From positions 1 through 42,551 of the forward strand of contig WQUA01000019.1 in the NCBI GenBank assembly GCA_009786025.1: a DNA stretch of 42,551 nt, read 5' to 3'. Positions within the stretch are counted from its first letter, which is position 1; every line of letters begins with the position of its first letter. The notes beneath the pieces are model-generated. The model worked only from the letters and a program-made list of their open reading frames with translations, was not told where the DNA came from and did not search any database. Shown in pieces: positions 16,500 to 23,622 of the stretch. Source of the stretch: Pseudomonadota bacterium (GTDB lineage: Bacteria > Pseudomonadota > Gammaproteobacteria > Burkholderiales > Casimicrobiaceae). A program made the translations under genes and the position numbers.

Positions 16500-16532
16500 G
16501 CGCCGCGCTTCTTGCGCGGCGCGGGTTTTTTT
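16500..16532 (+). terminator. Rho-independent terminator after the M48 protease gene
   Basis: GCGCCGCGC (16500-16508) and GCGCGGCGC (16514-16522) form a perfect 9-bp stem with a TTCTT loop, followed by GGG and seven T. It separates the M48 gene (stop at 16389) from the rpmH promoter. Confidence 0.85.
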
Positions 16533-16584
16533 GGCGTCATTTTCTTCCTCGATCCTTGATTTCTGGCGCGCGACAACGTCTCTA

Positions 16585-16613
16585 TTGACAAAACCATGCT
16601 GTCCAGCTCTAAT
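16585..16613 (+). promoter_or_regulatory. Strong sigma-70 promoter of rpmH
   Basis: A perfect TTGACA (16585-16590), exactly 17 bp of spacer, and TCTAAT (16608-16613, five of six). The predicted start of transcription near 16620 leaves about 29 nt before rpmH. This is the strongest promoter match I found in the window, as expected for a ribosomal protein operon. Confidence 0.8.
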
Positions 16614-16648
16614 GGCGGACTTTTTCCGATTAAATTCAAGGTGTTGTC

Positions 16649-16783
16649 ATGAAACGGACTTACCAGCCCTCCAAGATCCGCCGTCAGCGGACGCACGGGT
16701 TTCGCGCCCGCAACGGCTCGGTCGGCGGTCGCAAAGTGCTTTCGGCTCGTCGCCGCAAAGGCCGCGCCCGTCTCTGTGTATAA
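16649..16783 (+). CDS. rpmH: 50S ribosomal protein L34
   Basis: A 44-residue basic protein, [20 protein letters not shown]..., ending [11 protein letters not shown], with the conserved L34 frame (KRTYQPS, RTHGF, GG+..L.ARR+KGR+RL). The middle ([12 protein letters not shown]) and the Cys near the end are slightly unusual. It begins the rpmH-rnpA-yidD-yidC-mnmE block. In most bacteria dnaA lies immediately upstream; here an M48 protease gene does. Confidence 0.97.
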   Translation: MKRTYQPSKIRRQRTHGFRARNGSVGGRKVLSARRRKGRARLCV

Positions 16784-16815
16784 GGCGGCGTTTAAAACGT
16801 CGTGATCAATGCGCC

Positions 16816-17217
16816 GTGACCGCCATTCAGGCTCCCGGCTCGCGTCGCCTCAAGGGTGAGGCGCGTTTTCGGCTATCCGGACCTAAAGCATTCGCGCGCG
16901 TTTTTAAAGAAGGGAAACGGTGCGAGGGGCGCTATGTGCAAATCGTTACCGCTGTGGCCCCGTTGTCAGGCGATGGTCGCGTTGGCCTGGTGGTAAGCCG
17001 CAAGGCGTTGGCGCGGGCGATAGACCGCAACCGGTTCAAACGGAAAGTGCGCGAAGCGCTGCGGGCATTGCGCGCCAGCAACCATCCATTAACCGACCGC
17101 GATCTCGTCATTCGCGTCAGGCCGCCGTTGCCGCGCGAAGCGGTTGATGCCGCTGCCGCAGAAACCTTCGGACTATTACGGCAATGGGTTGAAACCGCCG
17201 TCGCAAAAAGATCATGA
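16816..17217 (+). CDS. rnpA: Ribonuclease P protein component
   Basis: Binds the RNase P RNA and helps it cut tRNA 5' leaders. The 133-residue basic protein has the RNR signature at 71-80 ([10 protein letters not shown]) preceded by [16 protein letters not shown], and DLVIRVRPP in the C-terminal half. No ATG is available in frame; GTG 16816 is the best start and gives a normal length. A 5-codon GTG ORF (16802-16819) ends in TGA overlapping that GTG as GTGA. The stop TGA (17215-17217) overlaps the yidD ATG as ATGA, so the two are coupled. rpmH is 32 bp upstream. Confidence 0.95.
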   Translation: MTAIQAPGSRRLKGEARFRLSGPKAFARVFKEGKRCEGRYVQIVTAVAPLSGDGRVGLVVSRKALARAIDRNRFKRKVREALRALRASNHPLTDRDLVIRVRPPLPREAVDAAAAETFGLLRQWVETAVAKRS

Positions 17218-17489
17218 AGTTTCTGTTCCTGGCGCTGATCACGTTTTATCAATGGTGCCTGCGTCCGCTGTTGGGCGCCGGGCATTGCCGTTTTTATCCC
17301 AGCTGTTCCGAGTATGCCAAGGAAGCGATACAGCGGCACGGCGCTTGGCGCGGTGTCTGGCTGGCGACGCGCCGGCTGGGGTGTTGCCATCCATACCATC
17401 CTGGGGGTTACGATCCGGTGCCGGAAGATGGGCGCCATCCGTATCGCTGTACGCATCGGCACACTGACAAGGAAGTAGCGGAAGGATGA
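17214..17489 (+). CDS. yidD: Membrane protein insertion efficiency factor YidD
   Basis: A small inner-membrane-associated protein that assists YidC. The 91-residue product has an N-terminal amphipathic/hydrophobic helix ([17 protein letters not shown]), then the conserved [11 protein letters not shown] at 25-35 and [17 protein letters not shown] near 54-70. The start overlaps the rnpA stop. The C-terminus is His/Arg-rich and of normal length. It lies 59 bp before yidC. Confidence 0.96.
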   Translation: MKFLFLALITFYQWCLRPLLGAGHCRFYPSCSEYAKEAIQRHGAWRGVWLATRRLGCCHPYHPGGYDPVPEDGRHPYRCTHRHTDKEVAEG

Positions 17490-17548
17490 TGAACGCTCAT
17501 TTTCTCCCATACCGCAACAGCGGGATGTAATCAACAAATCATTTTTCT

Positions 17549-19258
17549 ATGGACATTCAACGACTCCTGTTGTTCGCAATTTTTGCTTTTTCCGGTCTGT
17601 ATTTGTGGCAGTCCTGGGAGCACGACCAACAGATGAAACATCCGCAGCCGGTGACGCAAAGCGCGACCAGCCAGCAAGGCAAAGCCCTTGATGTGCCGAC
17701 GCCGGACAGCACTGCGCCTGCGGCAACGGCGGCGAACGCCCACTCCACTATCGGCGTTCCGACTTCCGCCAACGACGCCCCCGCGTCGGCGTTGCCGGCC
17801 GTAAAAATCACCACCGATTTGTACACCGCCGAGATTGATCCGGTCGGCGGCGTCATCACACAGATGGCGCTGTTGAAACAACCGGACGCGCTCGATAAAA
17901 CCAAACCCTATTACGTGTTGCAAAAGAACAGCGAACGGACGTTCGTGGCGCAAGCGGGATTGACTGGCGACGGCATGCCCAATCACCGGACGACGTATGA
18001 AGTGTTGTCAACGCAGCGCGAGCTCAAAGAAGGTGAAAAAAGTTTCGATTTGCGACTGGGCGCTACTTCAGCCAACGGTGATCACATCGAGCAAATCCTG
18101 ACGTTCCGCCGTAATAGCTATGTGATCGACGTTACTTTCAAAGTGACCAATGCCTCGGCCGCCGCCATCACGCCGTATGCTTATTTCCAGTTCACGCGCG
18201 ACACCAAAGAAGCGGTCAAGCGCAGCTCGATGGCGCCGAAAGCGTACACCGGACCGGTGATTTTCGACGAGACCGACAAGTTCAAAAAGATCAACTTTGA
18301 AGACCTCGATAAGTACGCTGTCGATCCGTCACGCGCTTTGCCTTTTACGCCGGTCAACAACAACGGTTGGGTGGCGATGATCGAACATTATTTCGTCACC
18401 GCCTGGGCGTTGCCCGACAGCAACACCATGCAGCGCGAGTTCTACGCGCGTAAAACCGGCGACGGTCTCTATTCAGCGGGTATGCTGCTGCCGATGGGAA
18501 GCGTTGCGCCGAACACCAGCGCCGAAGTGACCGTGCCGATGTATGCCGGGCCGCAGGAACAGGATGTGCTGAAAGGGTTGGCGAAAGACTTGAACCGCGT
18601 CGTTGATTACGGCATGTTTACCGTAATTGCCGCGCCGATGTTCTGGTTGCTGAAATTCCTTCACAACCTGATTGGTAATTGGGGTTGGTCGATCATCGCG
18701 ATGACCTTCCTGATTCGGTTGGTGTTCTACCCGCTGAATGCCGCCGCCGCTCGTTCAATGGCAAAAATGCGAGTCGTCGCACCGAAACTGAAAGCATTGC
18801 AGGAGCAGTTCAAGGACGACAAGCAACAATTGCAAGCAAAGATGATGGAGATGTATCGGCAGGAAAAGATCAATCCGCTCGGTGGTTGCCTGCCGATCCT
18901 GATCCAAATGCCGTTCTTCATTGCGCTGTACTGGGTGCTGTTGTCTGCTGCCGAATTGCGCTACGCGCCCTGGCTCGGCTGGATCACCGACCTGTCGGCG
19001 CCCGACCCCTGGTACATCCTGCCGGTGCTTTACGCGATCTCCGCCTTCTTGCAAATGAAGCTGTCGCCGACGCCGATCACCGACCCGACGCAGGCGCGGA
19101 TGATGCAGATGATGCCGGTCGTCTTCTCGATCCTGTTCCTCTTCTTCCCGTCCGGACTGGTGCTGTACTGGCTGGTCAGCAATCTTCTGCAAATCGCGCA
19201 GCAGTGGCATGTGAACCGGATGCTGGAGCGAGAGGCGGCAGCGAAGCGGAGCGCGTAG
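17549..19258 (+). CDS. yidC: Membrane protein insertase YidC
   Basis: Inserts and folds inner-membrane proteins, alone or with SecYEG. The 569-residue protein has the proteobacterial layout: TM1 near the N-terminus (LLLFAIFAFSGLYLW), a low-complexity linker rich in Ala, Thr and Pro, the large periplasmic beta-sandwich (about 75-350), then five TM segments including NWGWSIIAMTFLIRLVFYPL, with the conserved Arg of the hydrophilic groove, and the C1 loop KMMEMYRQEKINPLGGCLP. Length is typical. No clear ribosome site precedes ATG 17549. It belongs to the rpmH operon; the next gene, mnmE, is 285 bp away across repeats. Confidence 0.98.
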   Translation: MDIQRLLLFAIFAFSGLYLWQSWEHDQQMKHPQPVTQSATSQQGKALDVPTPDSTAPAATAANAHSTIGVPTSANDAPASALPAVKITTDLYTAEIDPVGGVITQMALLKQPDALDKTKPYYVLQKNSERTFVAQAGLTGDGMPNHRTTYEVLSTQRELKEGEKSFDLRLGATSANGDHIEQILTFRRNSYVIDVTFKVTNASAAAITPYAYFQFTRDTKEAVKRSSMAPKAYTGPVIFDETDKFKKINFEDLDKYAVDPSRALPFTPVNNNGWVAMIEHYFVTAWALPDSNTMQREFYARKTGDGLYSAGMLLPMGSVAPNTSAEVTVPMYAGPQEQDVLKGLAKDLNRVVDYGMFTVIAAPMFWLLKFLHNLIGNWGWSIIAMTFLIRLVFYPLNAAAARSMAKMRVVAPKLKALQEQFKDDKQQLQAKMMEMYRQEKINPLGGCLPILIQMPFFIALYWVLLSAAELRYAPWLGWITDLSAPDPWYILPVLYAISAFLQMKLSPTPITDPTQARMMQMMPVVFSILFLFFPSGLVLYWLVSNLLQIAQQWHVNRMLEREAAAKRSA

Positions 19259-19275
19259 CCCTCTTAAAACAAATT

Positions 19276-19304
19276 AACCGCAAAGAACGCATAGAGCGCA
19301 AAGA
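19276..19304 (+). repeat. 29-bp CGCAAAGAA-type repeat, left arm of an inverted repeat
   Basis: Matches the reverse complement of 19475-19503 at 28 of 29 positions; the core CGCAAAGAACGCATAGAG is shared. The pair spans 228 bp of the yidC-mnmE gap. Confidence 0.85.
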
Positions 19305-19345
19305 AGGATAAGCGCTTACAACGGAGACCTCTTCTACGTCTATTA

Positions 19346-19369
19346 CCCTCTCCCGCTCGCGGGAGAGGG
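19346..19369. repeat. Hairpin of the CCTCTCCCGC group
   Basis: CCCTCTCCCGC and GCGGGAGAGGG pair perfectly across a 2-base centre, the same arms as the hairpin at 8537-8562. It lies inside the 19276-19503 inverted repeat and could act as a weak terminator for yidC, although no T-run follows. Confidence 0.65.
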
Positions 19370-19439
19370 AGCAGAACGAGGGGGCTTTGCATCTTCCCTT
19401 CGCGCGCTCTGTGTGAGAAGGTTTTTCTGACCCCTTTTT

Positions 19440-19469
19440 CTGGATTGCTTCGCTTCGCTCGCAATGACG
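19440..19469. repeat. CTGGATTGCTTCG...GCAATGACG repeat
   Basis: ATTGC and GCAAT flank a TTCGCTTCGCTC centre. I recognise this as a short element dispersed in many bacterial genomes; its reverse reading produces spurious peptides containing RHCERSEAIQ. A partial copy lies at 8630-8640. Confidence 0.65.
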
Positions 19470-19474
19470 CAATT

Positions 19475-19503
19475 TCTTTGCGCCCTATGCGTTCTTTGCG
19501 GTT
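19475..19503 (-). repeat. 29-bp CGCAAAGAA-type repeat, right arm of an inverted repeat
   Basis: Reverse complement of 19276-19304 with one mismatch. It ends at GCGGTT, about 40 bp before the mnmE start, so it forms part of the mnmE upstream region. Confidence 0.85.
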
Positions 19504-19511
19504 ATACTTTT

Positions 19512-19546
19512 TCTGACCCCTGATTCCTGATCTCTAACTTCTGATG
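19512..19546 (+). repeat. Heptad repeat whose last unit contains the mnmE start codon
   Basis: Five 7-bp units follow one another: TCTGACC, CCTGATT, CCTGATC, TCTAACT and TCTGATG. The ATG of the last unit (19544-19546) is the mnmE start codon. This mirrors the array that runs into the fmt start. Confidence 0.75.
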
Positions 19547-20947
19547 TCCGAACTTCTGGCCACCGACACCATCGCCGCCATCGCTACCCCGCCGGGGCGG
19601 GGCGGCGTCGGCATCGTGCGCGTATCGGGGAAAAACTTGTCGCCGTTGATCGTTGGTATCACGGGTCGAAAAACATTGCCGCAGCGACAAGCGGTATTCA
19701 CAGCGTTTTATGATGCGCAACAGCGCTCGCTCGATCAAGGCTTGGCGCTGTTTTTCGCTGCGCCGCATTCGTACACCGGCGAAGATGTGCTGGAACTGCA
19801 TGGCCACGGCGGCATCGCGGTGATGCGTGCTTTGCTGGAGCGCTGCCTCGAATTGGGCGCGCGGTTGGCGCAACCGGGGGAATTCACCCGTCGCGCTTTT
19901 TTGAACGGCAAGCTGGATTTGGCGCAAGCAGAAGCCGTTGCCGATCTGATCGACGCCGCCACCGGCATGGCGGCGCGCGCTGCCGCGCGCAGCTTGTCCG
20001 GTGCGTTTTCTGCCGAAGTACAACAGTTGGTCGATGCGCTGATCGAAACCCGAATGCACGTTGAAGCCAGCCTCGATTTTCCCGAAGAGGAATTCGATGG
20101 TGTGCTCGATCCCGAAGTCGCCGATCACGTCGCTGTGCTGACGGAAAACATTGACGCGTTGCTCGCCCGCGCCCGCGCCGGAGCGTTGCTGCGCGAAGGT
20201 CTAACCATCGTTCTGATCGGCGCGCCGAACGTCGGTAAATCCAGCTTGCTGAACCGGCTGGCGCGCGAGGAAGCCGCGATCGTCACGCCGATCGCCGGCA
20301 CCACCCGCGACACCATCGAGCGGCAAATTGCACTGGGCGGCATTCCGCTGACCGTCGTCGATACGGCGGGATTGCGCGATACCGACGACGCCATCGAAAA
20401 GATCGGTATTGCCCGCACCTGGGCAGTGATCGAGCGCGCCGATCTCGCACTGTTTCTGACCGATGCGCAACATATTCAGGACACCGCGCTGCCCGCGACC
20501 GACGCCGCGATTCTGGCGCGGTTGCCGGAGACCATGCCGCGTATTCTGGTCTGCAACAAAAGCGATTTGCTGCCTGCGCCTACCACTACCGCGCCGACGC
20601 TGGCGGCGATGTTGTCGGAGGTTGTCCACGCTTTGCGAGTAGTCAGCATCTCGGCGAAAACCGGCGACGGCCTCGACGCATTGGAAAACGCGGTGTTGGA
20701 CGCTGTGGGCGTCGCGCACTTGACCGAGGACACCTTTCTGGCGCGGGCGCGCCATCTGGAAGCGTTGCAACAAGCGCGTCAAGCACTGCGCGACGCTGCG
20801 CGCGAGTTGGCGGGGACAAGCCCCGCACTGGAACTGGCGGCGGAACAACTGCGGCGGGCACAGGAAGCGCTGGCGTCGATCACCGGCACTTTCAGCGCCG
20901 ACGACCTGCTCGGCGTCATTTTCAGTCGGTTTTGTATTGGGAAATGA
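19544..20947 (+). CDS. mnmE: tRNA uridine-5-carboxymethylaminomethyl(34) synthesis GTPase MnmE
   Basis: With MnmG it modifies the wobble uridine of certain tRNAs. The 467-residue protein has the N-terminal folate-binding domain (DTIAAIATPPGRGGVGIVRVSG; GEFTRRAFLNGKLDLAQAEAV), a central helical domain, an inserted G domain with GAPNVGKS at about 226-233, AGTTRD, DTAGLRDTDD and NKSD, and the C-terminal FCIGK with its catalytic Cys. All functional motifs are intact. The ATG is part of a heptad repeat and has no Shine-Dalgarno site. It is the last gene of the rpmH-to-mnmE block. Confidence 0.98.
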   Translation: MSELLATDTIAAIATPPGRGGVGIVRVSGKNLSPLIVGITGRKTLPQRQAVFTAFYDAQQRSLDQGLALFFAAPHSYTGEDVLELHGHGGIAVMRALLERCLELGARLAQPGEFTRRAFLNGKLDLAQAEAVADLIDAATGMAARAAARSLSGAFSAEVQQLVDALIETRMHVEASLDFPEEEFDGVLDPEVADHVAVLTENIDALLARARAGALLREGLTIVLIGAPNVGKSSLLNRLAREEAAIVTPIAGTTRDTIERQIALGGIPLTVVDTAGLRDTDDAIEKIGIARTWAVIERADLALFLTDAQHIQDTALPATDAAILARLPETMPRILVCNKSDLLPAPTTTAPTLAAMLSEVVHALRVVSISAKTGDGLDALENAVLDAVGVAHLTEDTFLARARHLEALQQARQALRDAARELAGTSPALELAAEQLRRAQEALASITGTFSADDLLGVIFSRFCIGK

Positions 20948-21147
20948 GTAGGAAAACAAGCAGGAGAAGGAGCAGTGAATCAGGGGGCTTCCGTAAAATC
21001 GCCCTAAAATCAATGTACAAGCTGTTGCTCTTGTGCGAAAAACAGACGTGGCAACGAGCGCGCTCCTCATCCCTTTGTCCTTGAAAAAGAATGCCGGTGG
21101 AGGCGCGCCTCATGTAGAATAGCCGGGCGTTTGCCCCGACTGTCTTT

Positions 21148-21984
21148 ATGATCGCTTCGTCGCTTCAGGTCAGTATCGTCACCTACCATCCCGATGAGGA
21201 CGCGCTGATCCGCTGCCTGTATGCGCTGTCGGAAGCCATTGAATTCGCGCGCGCCGACGGGGTACTGCAAACTGTCAATGTCGCCTTGATCGACAACAGC
21301 GAAAGCCAGAAAGTCGTCGAGCGACTGGTCGAGATGGGTGATCTTTTCTTTCGCGAACCCACGCAAGTTTCCTATTTGCACGGTCACGCCAACATCGGTT
21401 TCGGCGCGGCGCACAATCTGACGCTGCACGGCAGCGGCGCCGATTATCACCTGATTCTGGGCACCAAGACTGAATTGGCGCAAACGGCATTGGCTGAAGG
21501 CGTGCGCTGGATGAACAACCACGACGATGTCGGCGCGGCAACGGCGTCATTGTTTTCGCCGGACGGCAGTCGAATGTATCCGTGTCGGCGTTTTCCGGCG
21601 GTATTTGATCTGTTTCTGACCGGCTTTGCGCCGGCCTGGTTGCGCAGTTTCTTTGATCGTCGAATCAAGCATTATGAAATGCGTGCCGAAACCGATTCGC
21701 ACGAGCCGTTTTTCGATATCCCCTGTTTTTCCCGAACGTGTGTTCTGGCGCGCCGTCAGGTCACCGATCAGAGCAGCGGCTTCGATCCAGCGTTCTTTCT
21801 TTATCTTGAAATGCATGACTGGATTCTTCGCCTGGGTTTGATTGCGCGCACGGCTTATATTCCGGCCATGCGCGCGGTATTTCACGACGATCTTGTCCTC
21901 GGCAGTCCGCGCATCAGGCACAAAATCACGTTCTGCAAGAGCGCTATTCATTTTTACCGGAAGCATGGCTGGAAATGGTTTTGA
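21148..21984 (+). CDS. Glycosyltransferase family 2-like protein, altered metal-binding loop
   Basis: The 278-residue protein has a GT2 (rhamnosyltransferase-like) fold: SIVTYHPDEDALIRCL at the start, ALIDNSES for the nucleotide-binding strand, HANIGFGAAHNL, then EPFFDIPCFSRTCVLARRQV and FDPAFFLYLEMHDWILRL at 212-229, which keeps Glu221 and Asp224 of the usual ED.D motif. Where family members normally read LNPD with the metal-binding Asp, this protein reads LGTKT (104-108), so catalysis is doubtful or different. It stands alone after mnmE and before a sulfurtransferase, away from the WbpM/WecA pair at 31-34 kb. The start ATG 21148 has no clear ribosome site. Confidence 0.8.
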   Translation: MIASSLQVSIVTYHPDEDALIRCLYALSEAIEFARADGVLQTVNVALIDNSESQKVVERLVEMGDLFFREPTQVSYLHGHANIGFGAAHNLTLHGSGADYHLILGTKTELAQTALAEGVRWMNNHDDVGAATASLFSPDGSRMYPCRRFPAVFDLFLTGFAPAWLRSFFDRRIKHYEMRAETDSHEPFFDIPCFSRTCVLARRQVTDQSSGFDPAFFLYLEMHDWILRLGLIARTAYIPAMRAVFHDDLVLGSPRIRHKITFCKSAIHFYRKHGWKWF

Positions 21985-22025
21985 CGCGGCTTTGTTTTCC
22001 CCCTCCTCTTTTTTGAAAAACTTTT

Positions 22026-22865
22026 ATGTTCTCAACGCTGATTACGGTTTCGCAACTGGCCGCGCATCTCGATGATCCCGACTGGCTGATCTTTGATGTG
22101 CGGCATGACCTCGCCAACCCATCATGGGGTCGCCGCGCTTACGAGGAGGCGCATATTCCGCGCGCACTTTTCGTATCGCTCGACAGCGATTTATCGGCGC
22201 CGCCCAACGGCAGGAATGGTCGCCATCCGTTGCCCTTGCCAACGCTATGCGCCGAACGGCTGGCGCGTCTTGGCGTAGCGCCAGGGAAACAAATCGTTGC
22301 GTATGATCAGGGGTCTGGTATGTTCGCGGCGCGCTTGTGGTGGATGTTGCGCTGGTTGGGGCATGACGGTTGCGCTGTGCTCGACGGCGGTTGGGCGCAA
22401 TGGCAAGCGGCGAAACAACCCATCTCTGTTGCCGAAGAAACGGCACATCCCGCGAATTTTGCGCTGCATTTGCAGGACATTACGGTGAATGCTGATGCAG
22501 TTCTCGCCAACCTGTCAGCGCCGACGATGACTTTGATCGACGCGCGTGCGGCTTCGCGTTTTCGCGGCGAAAATGAAACCATCGACCCAGTCGGCGGGCA
22601 CATTCCCGGTGCGCTGAACCGCCCGTTCACCGAAAATCTGAATGTCGACGGGACATTCAAACCCGCGGCGCAGTTGCGCGGTGAATTTGCGGCTTTGCTC
22701 AAAGACGTTTCCACTTCGCGGGTTGTGCATCAATGCGGCAGCGGCGTGACCGCTTGCCACAACATTCTGGCGATGGAAATCGCCGGGCTTCCCGGCTCCC
22801 GCCTTTATCCCGGCTCGTGGAGCGAGTGGTGCAGCGATCCGGCAAGGCCGGTGACGCTGGGGTAA
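22026..22865 (+). CDS. Thiosulfate/3-mercaptopyruvate sulfurtransferase (two rhodanese domains)
   Basis: Transfers sulfur from thiosulfate or 3-mercaptopyruvate to acceptors through a cysteine persulfide. The 279-residue protein has an inactive N-terminal rhodanese domain (LIFDVRHDLANPSWGRRAYEEAHIPRA, with no catalytic Cys) and an active C-terminal one with CGSGVTACHN, the nucleophile being Cys237. The CGSGVT loop favours the mercaptopyruvate (SseA) type. The C-terminal GSWSEWCSDP is a family hallmark. It is 41 bp downstream of the GT2-like gene and may be read with it. No ribosome site is obvious before ATG 22026. Confidence 0.93.
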   Translation: MFSTLITVSQLAAHLDDPDWLIFDVRHDLANPSWGRRAYEEAHIPRALFVSLDSDLSAPPNGRNGRHPLPLPTLCAERLARLGVAPGKQIVAYDQGSGMFAARLWWMLRWLGHDGCAVLDGGWAQWQAAKQPISVAEETAHPANFALHLQDITVNADAVLANLSAPTMTLIDARAASRFRGENETIDPVGGHIPGALNRPFTENLNVDGTFKPAAQLRGEFAALLKDVSTSRVVHQCGSGVTACHNILAMEIAGLPGSRLYPGSWSEWCSDPARPVTLG

Positions 22866-22916
22866 ACAGCAAGTTGCGCGCCACACCCGATGGGGCGTGT
22901 AGGTTGCGCACGACAG

Positions 22917-23576
22917 TTATTGCATGATCGCAGTAAAGAAGGGTTTAATTGCGGTATTGCTGATCGAGCGAGTTACGAAAAAAAGCGCGATCACGCAAGC
23001 CAAAGCGATAATGAAGAATGAGCCCCCTTTTTCCTTCGGCGCTTTCATCAGTTTCGACAGCCCCAGCCAAAAAAGCGCCAGCGAGTACCCAAACGCCAGT
23101 GACTGCAGCACCATTGTTAGCATGAGCGCTTTGTCGAATCTATCAAGAAACCAATTGCCGAGAATGTTTGCTCTCAACAGCACGAAGCCGAGCATCAAAA
23201 CGCCTGTGAACAGCGACGCAGCCCATATTGGCGTAATGCTATAGACGCTGACTTTGAGCGCTTGTGTCAGGTCAGGCTGACCGCCGAACTTCGGCGTTAA
23301 CGCATTGACAATCAACGCAATGCCGTAGAGTACGGCAAGCAAAAGAATATAGTTTATAGTCGCTGTAGACAGCGCATAAAAGAGAACCACCCTTCCAGGC
23401 ATCACGATTCCGAAGGACAAATAATCACCGAGAAACTGGGTGATCGCCGGGATAAGCGCCAGAATGGCTGCGTAGTTGATATAAAGACTTTTGACGGTCG
23501 CTTTTTCCCCGTCAATTACGCCCCACTCCTTGACCGGCGACAGCAGAATGTTTTTAACCCGTGTGGCGATATTCAC
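22917..23576 (-). CDS. Yip1-domain inner membrane protein
   Basis: The 219-residue protein has a short cytoplasmic start (RVKNILLSPVKEWGVIDGE) typical of bacterial Yip1/DUF1282 proteins, followed by about five hydrophobic segments. The function of bacterial members is unknown. It lies 46 bp downstream of the antiporter gene on the same strand and is probably co-transcribed with it. Confidence 0.85.
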   Translation of the reverse strand: MNIATRVKNILLSPVKEWGVIDGEKATVKSLYINYAAILALIPAITQFLGDYLSFGIVMPGRVVLFYALSTATINYILLLAVLYGIALIVNALTPKFGGQPDLTQALKVSVYSITPIWAASLFTGVLMLGFVLLRANILGNWFLDRFDKALMLTMVLQSLAFGYSLALFWLGLSKLMKAPKEKGGSFFIIALACVIALFFVTRSISNTAIKPFFTAIMQ

Positions 23577-23622
23577 AAACGCACCTTAAAAAATATTTTC
23601 TTGCACGCTATCGCTTTTCGAA

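Noticed and set aside
16390..16648. Replication origin before rpmH
   Set aside because: No TTATCCACA-like box cluster or AT-rich unwinding region; only a terminator and the rpmH promoter.
16531..16815. Long upstream extension of the rnpA frame
   Set aside because: It runs through rpmH in another frame and across the rpmH promoter; RNase P proteins have the length given by GTG 16816.
19176..19472. Minus-strand ORF starting MRHCERSEAIQ
   Set aside because: A recognisable spurious product of the dispersed GCAATGACG repeat, overlapping yidC and hairpins; no real domain.
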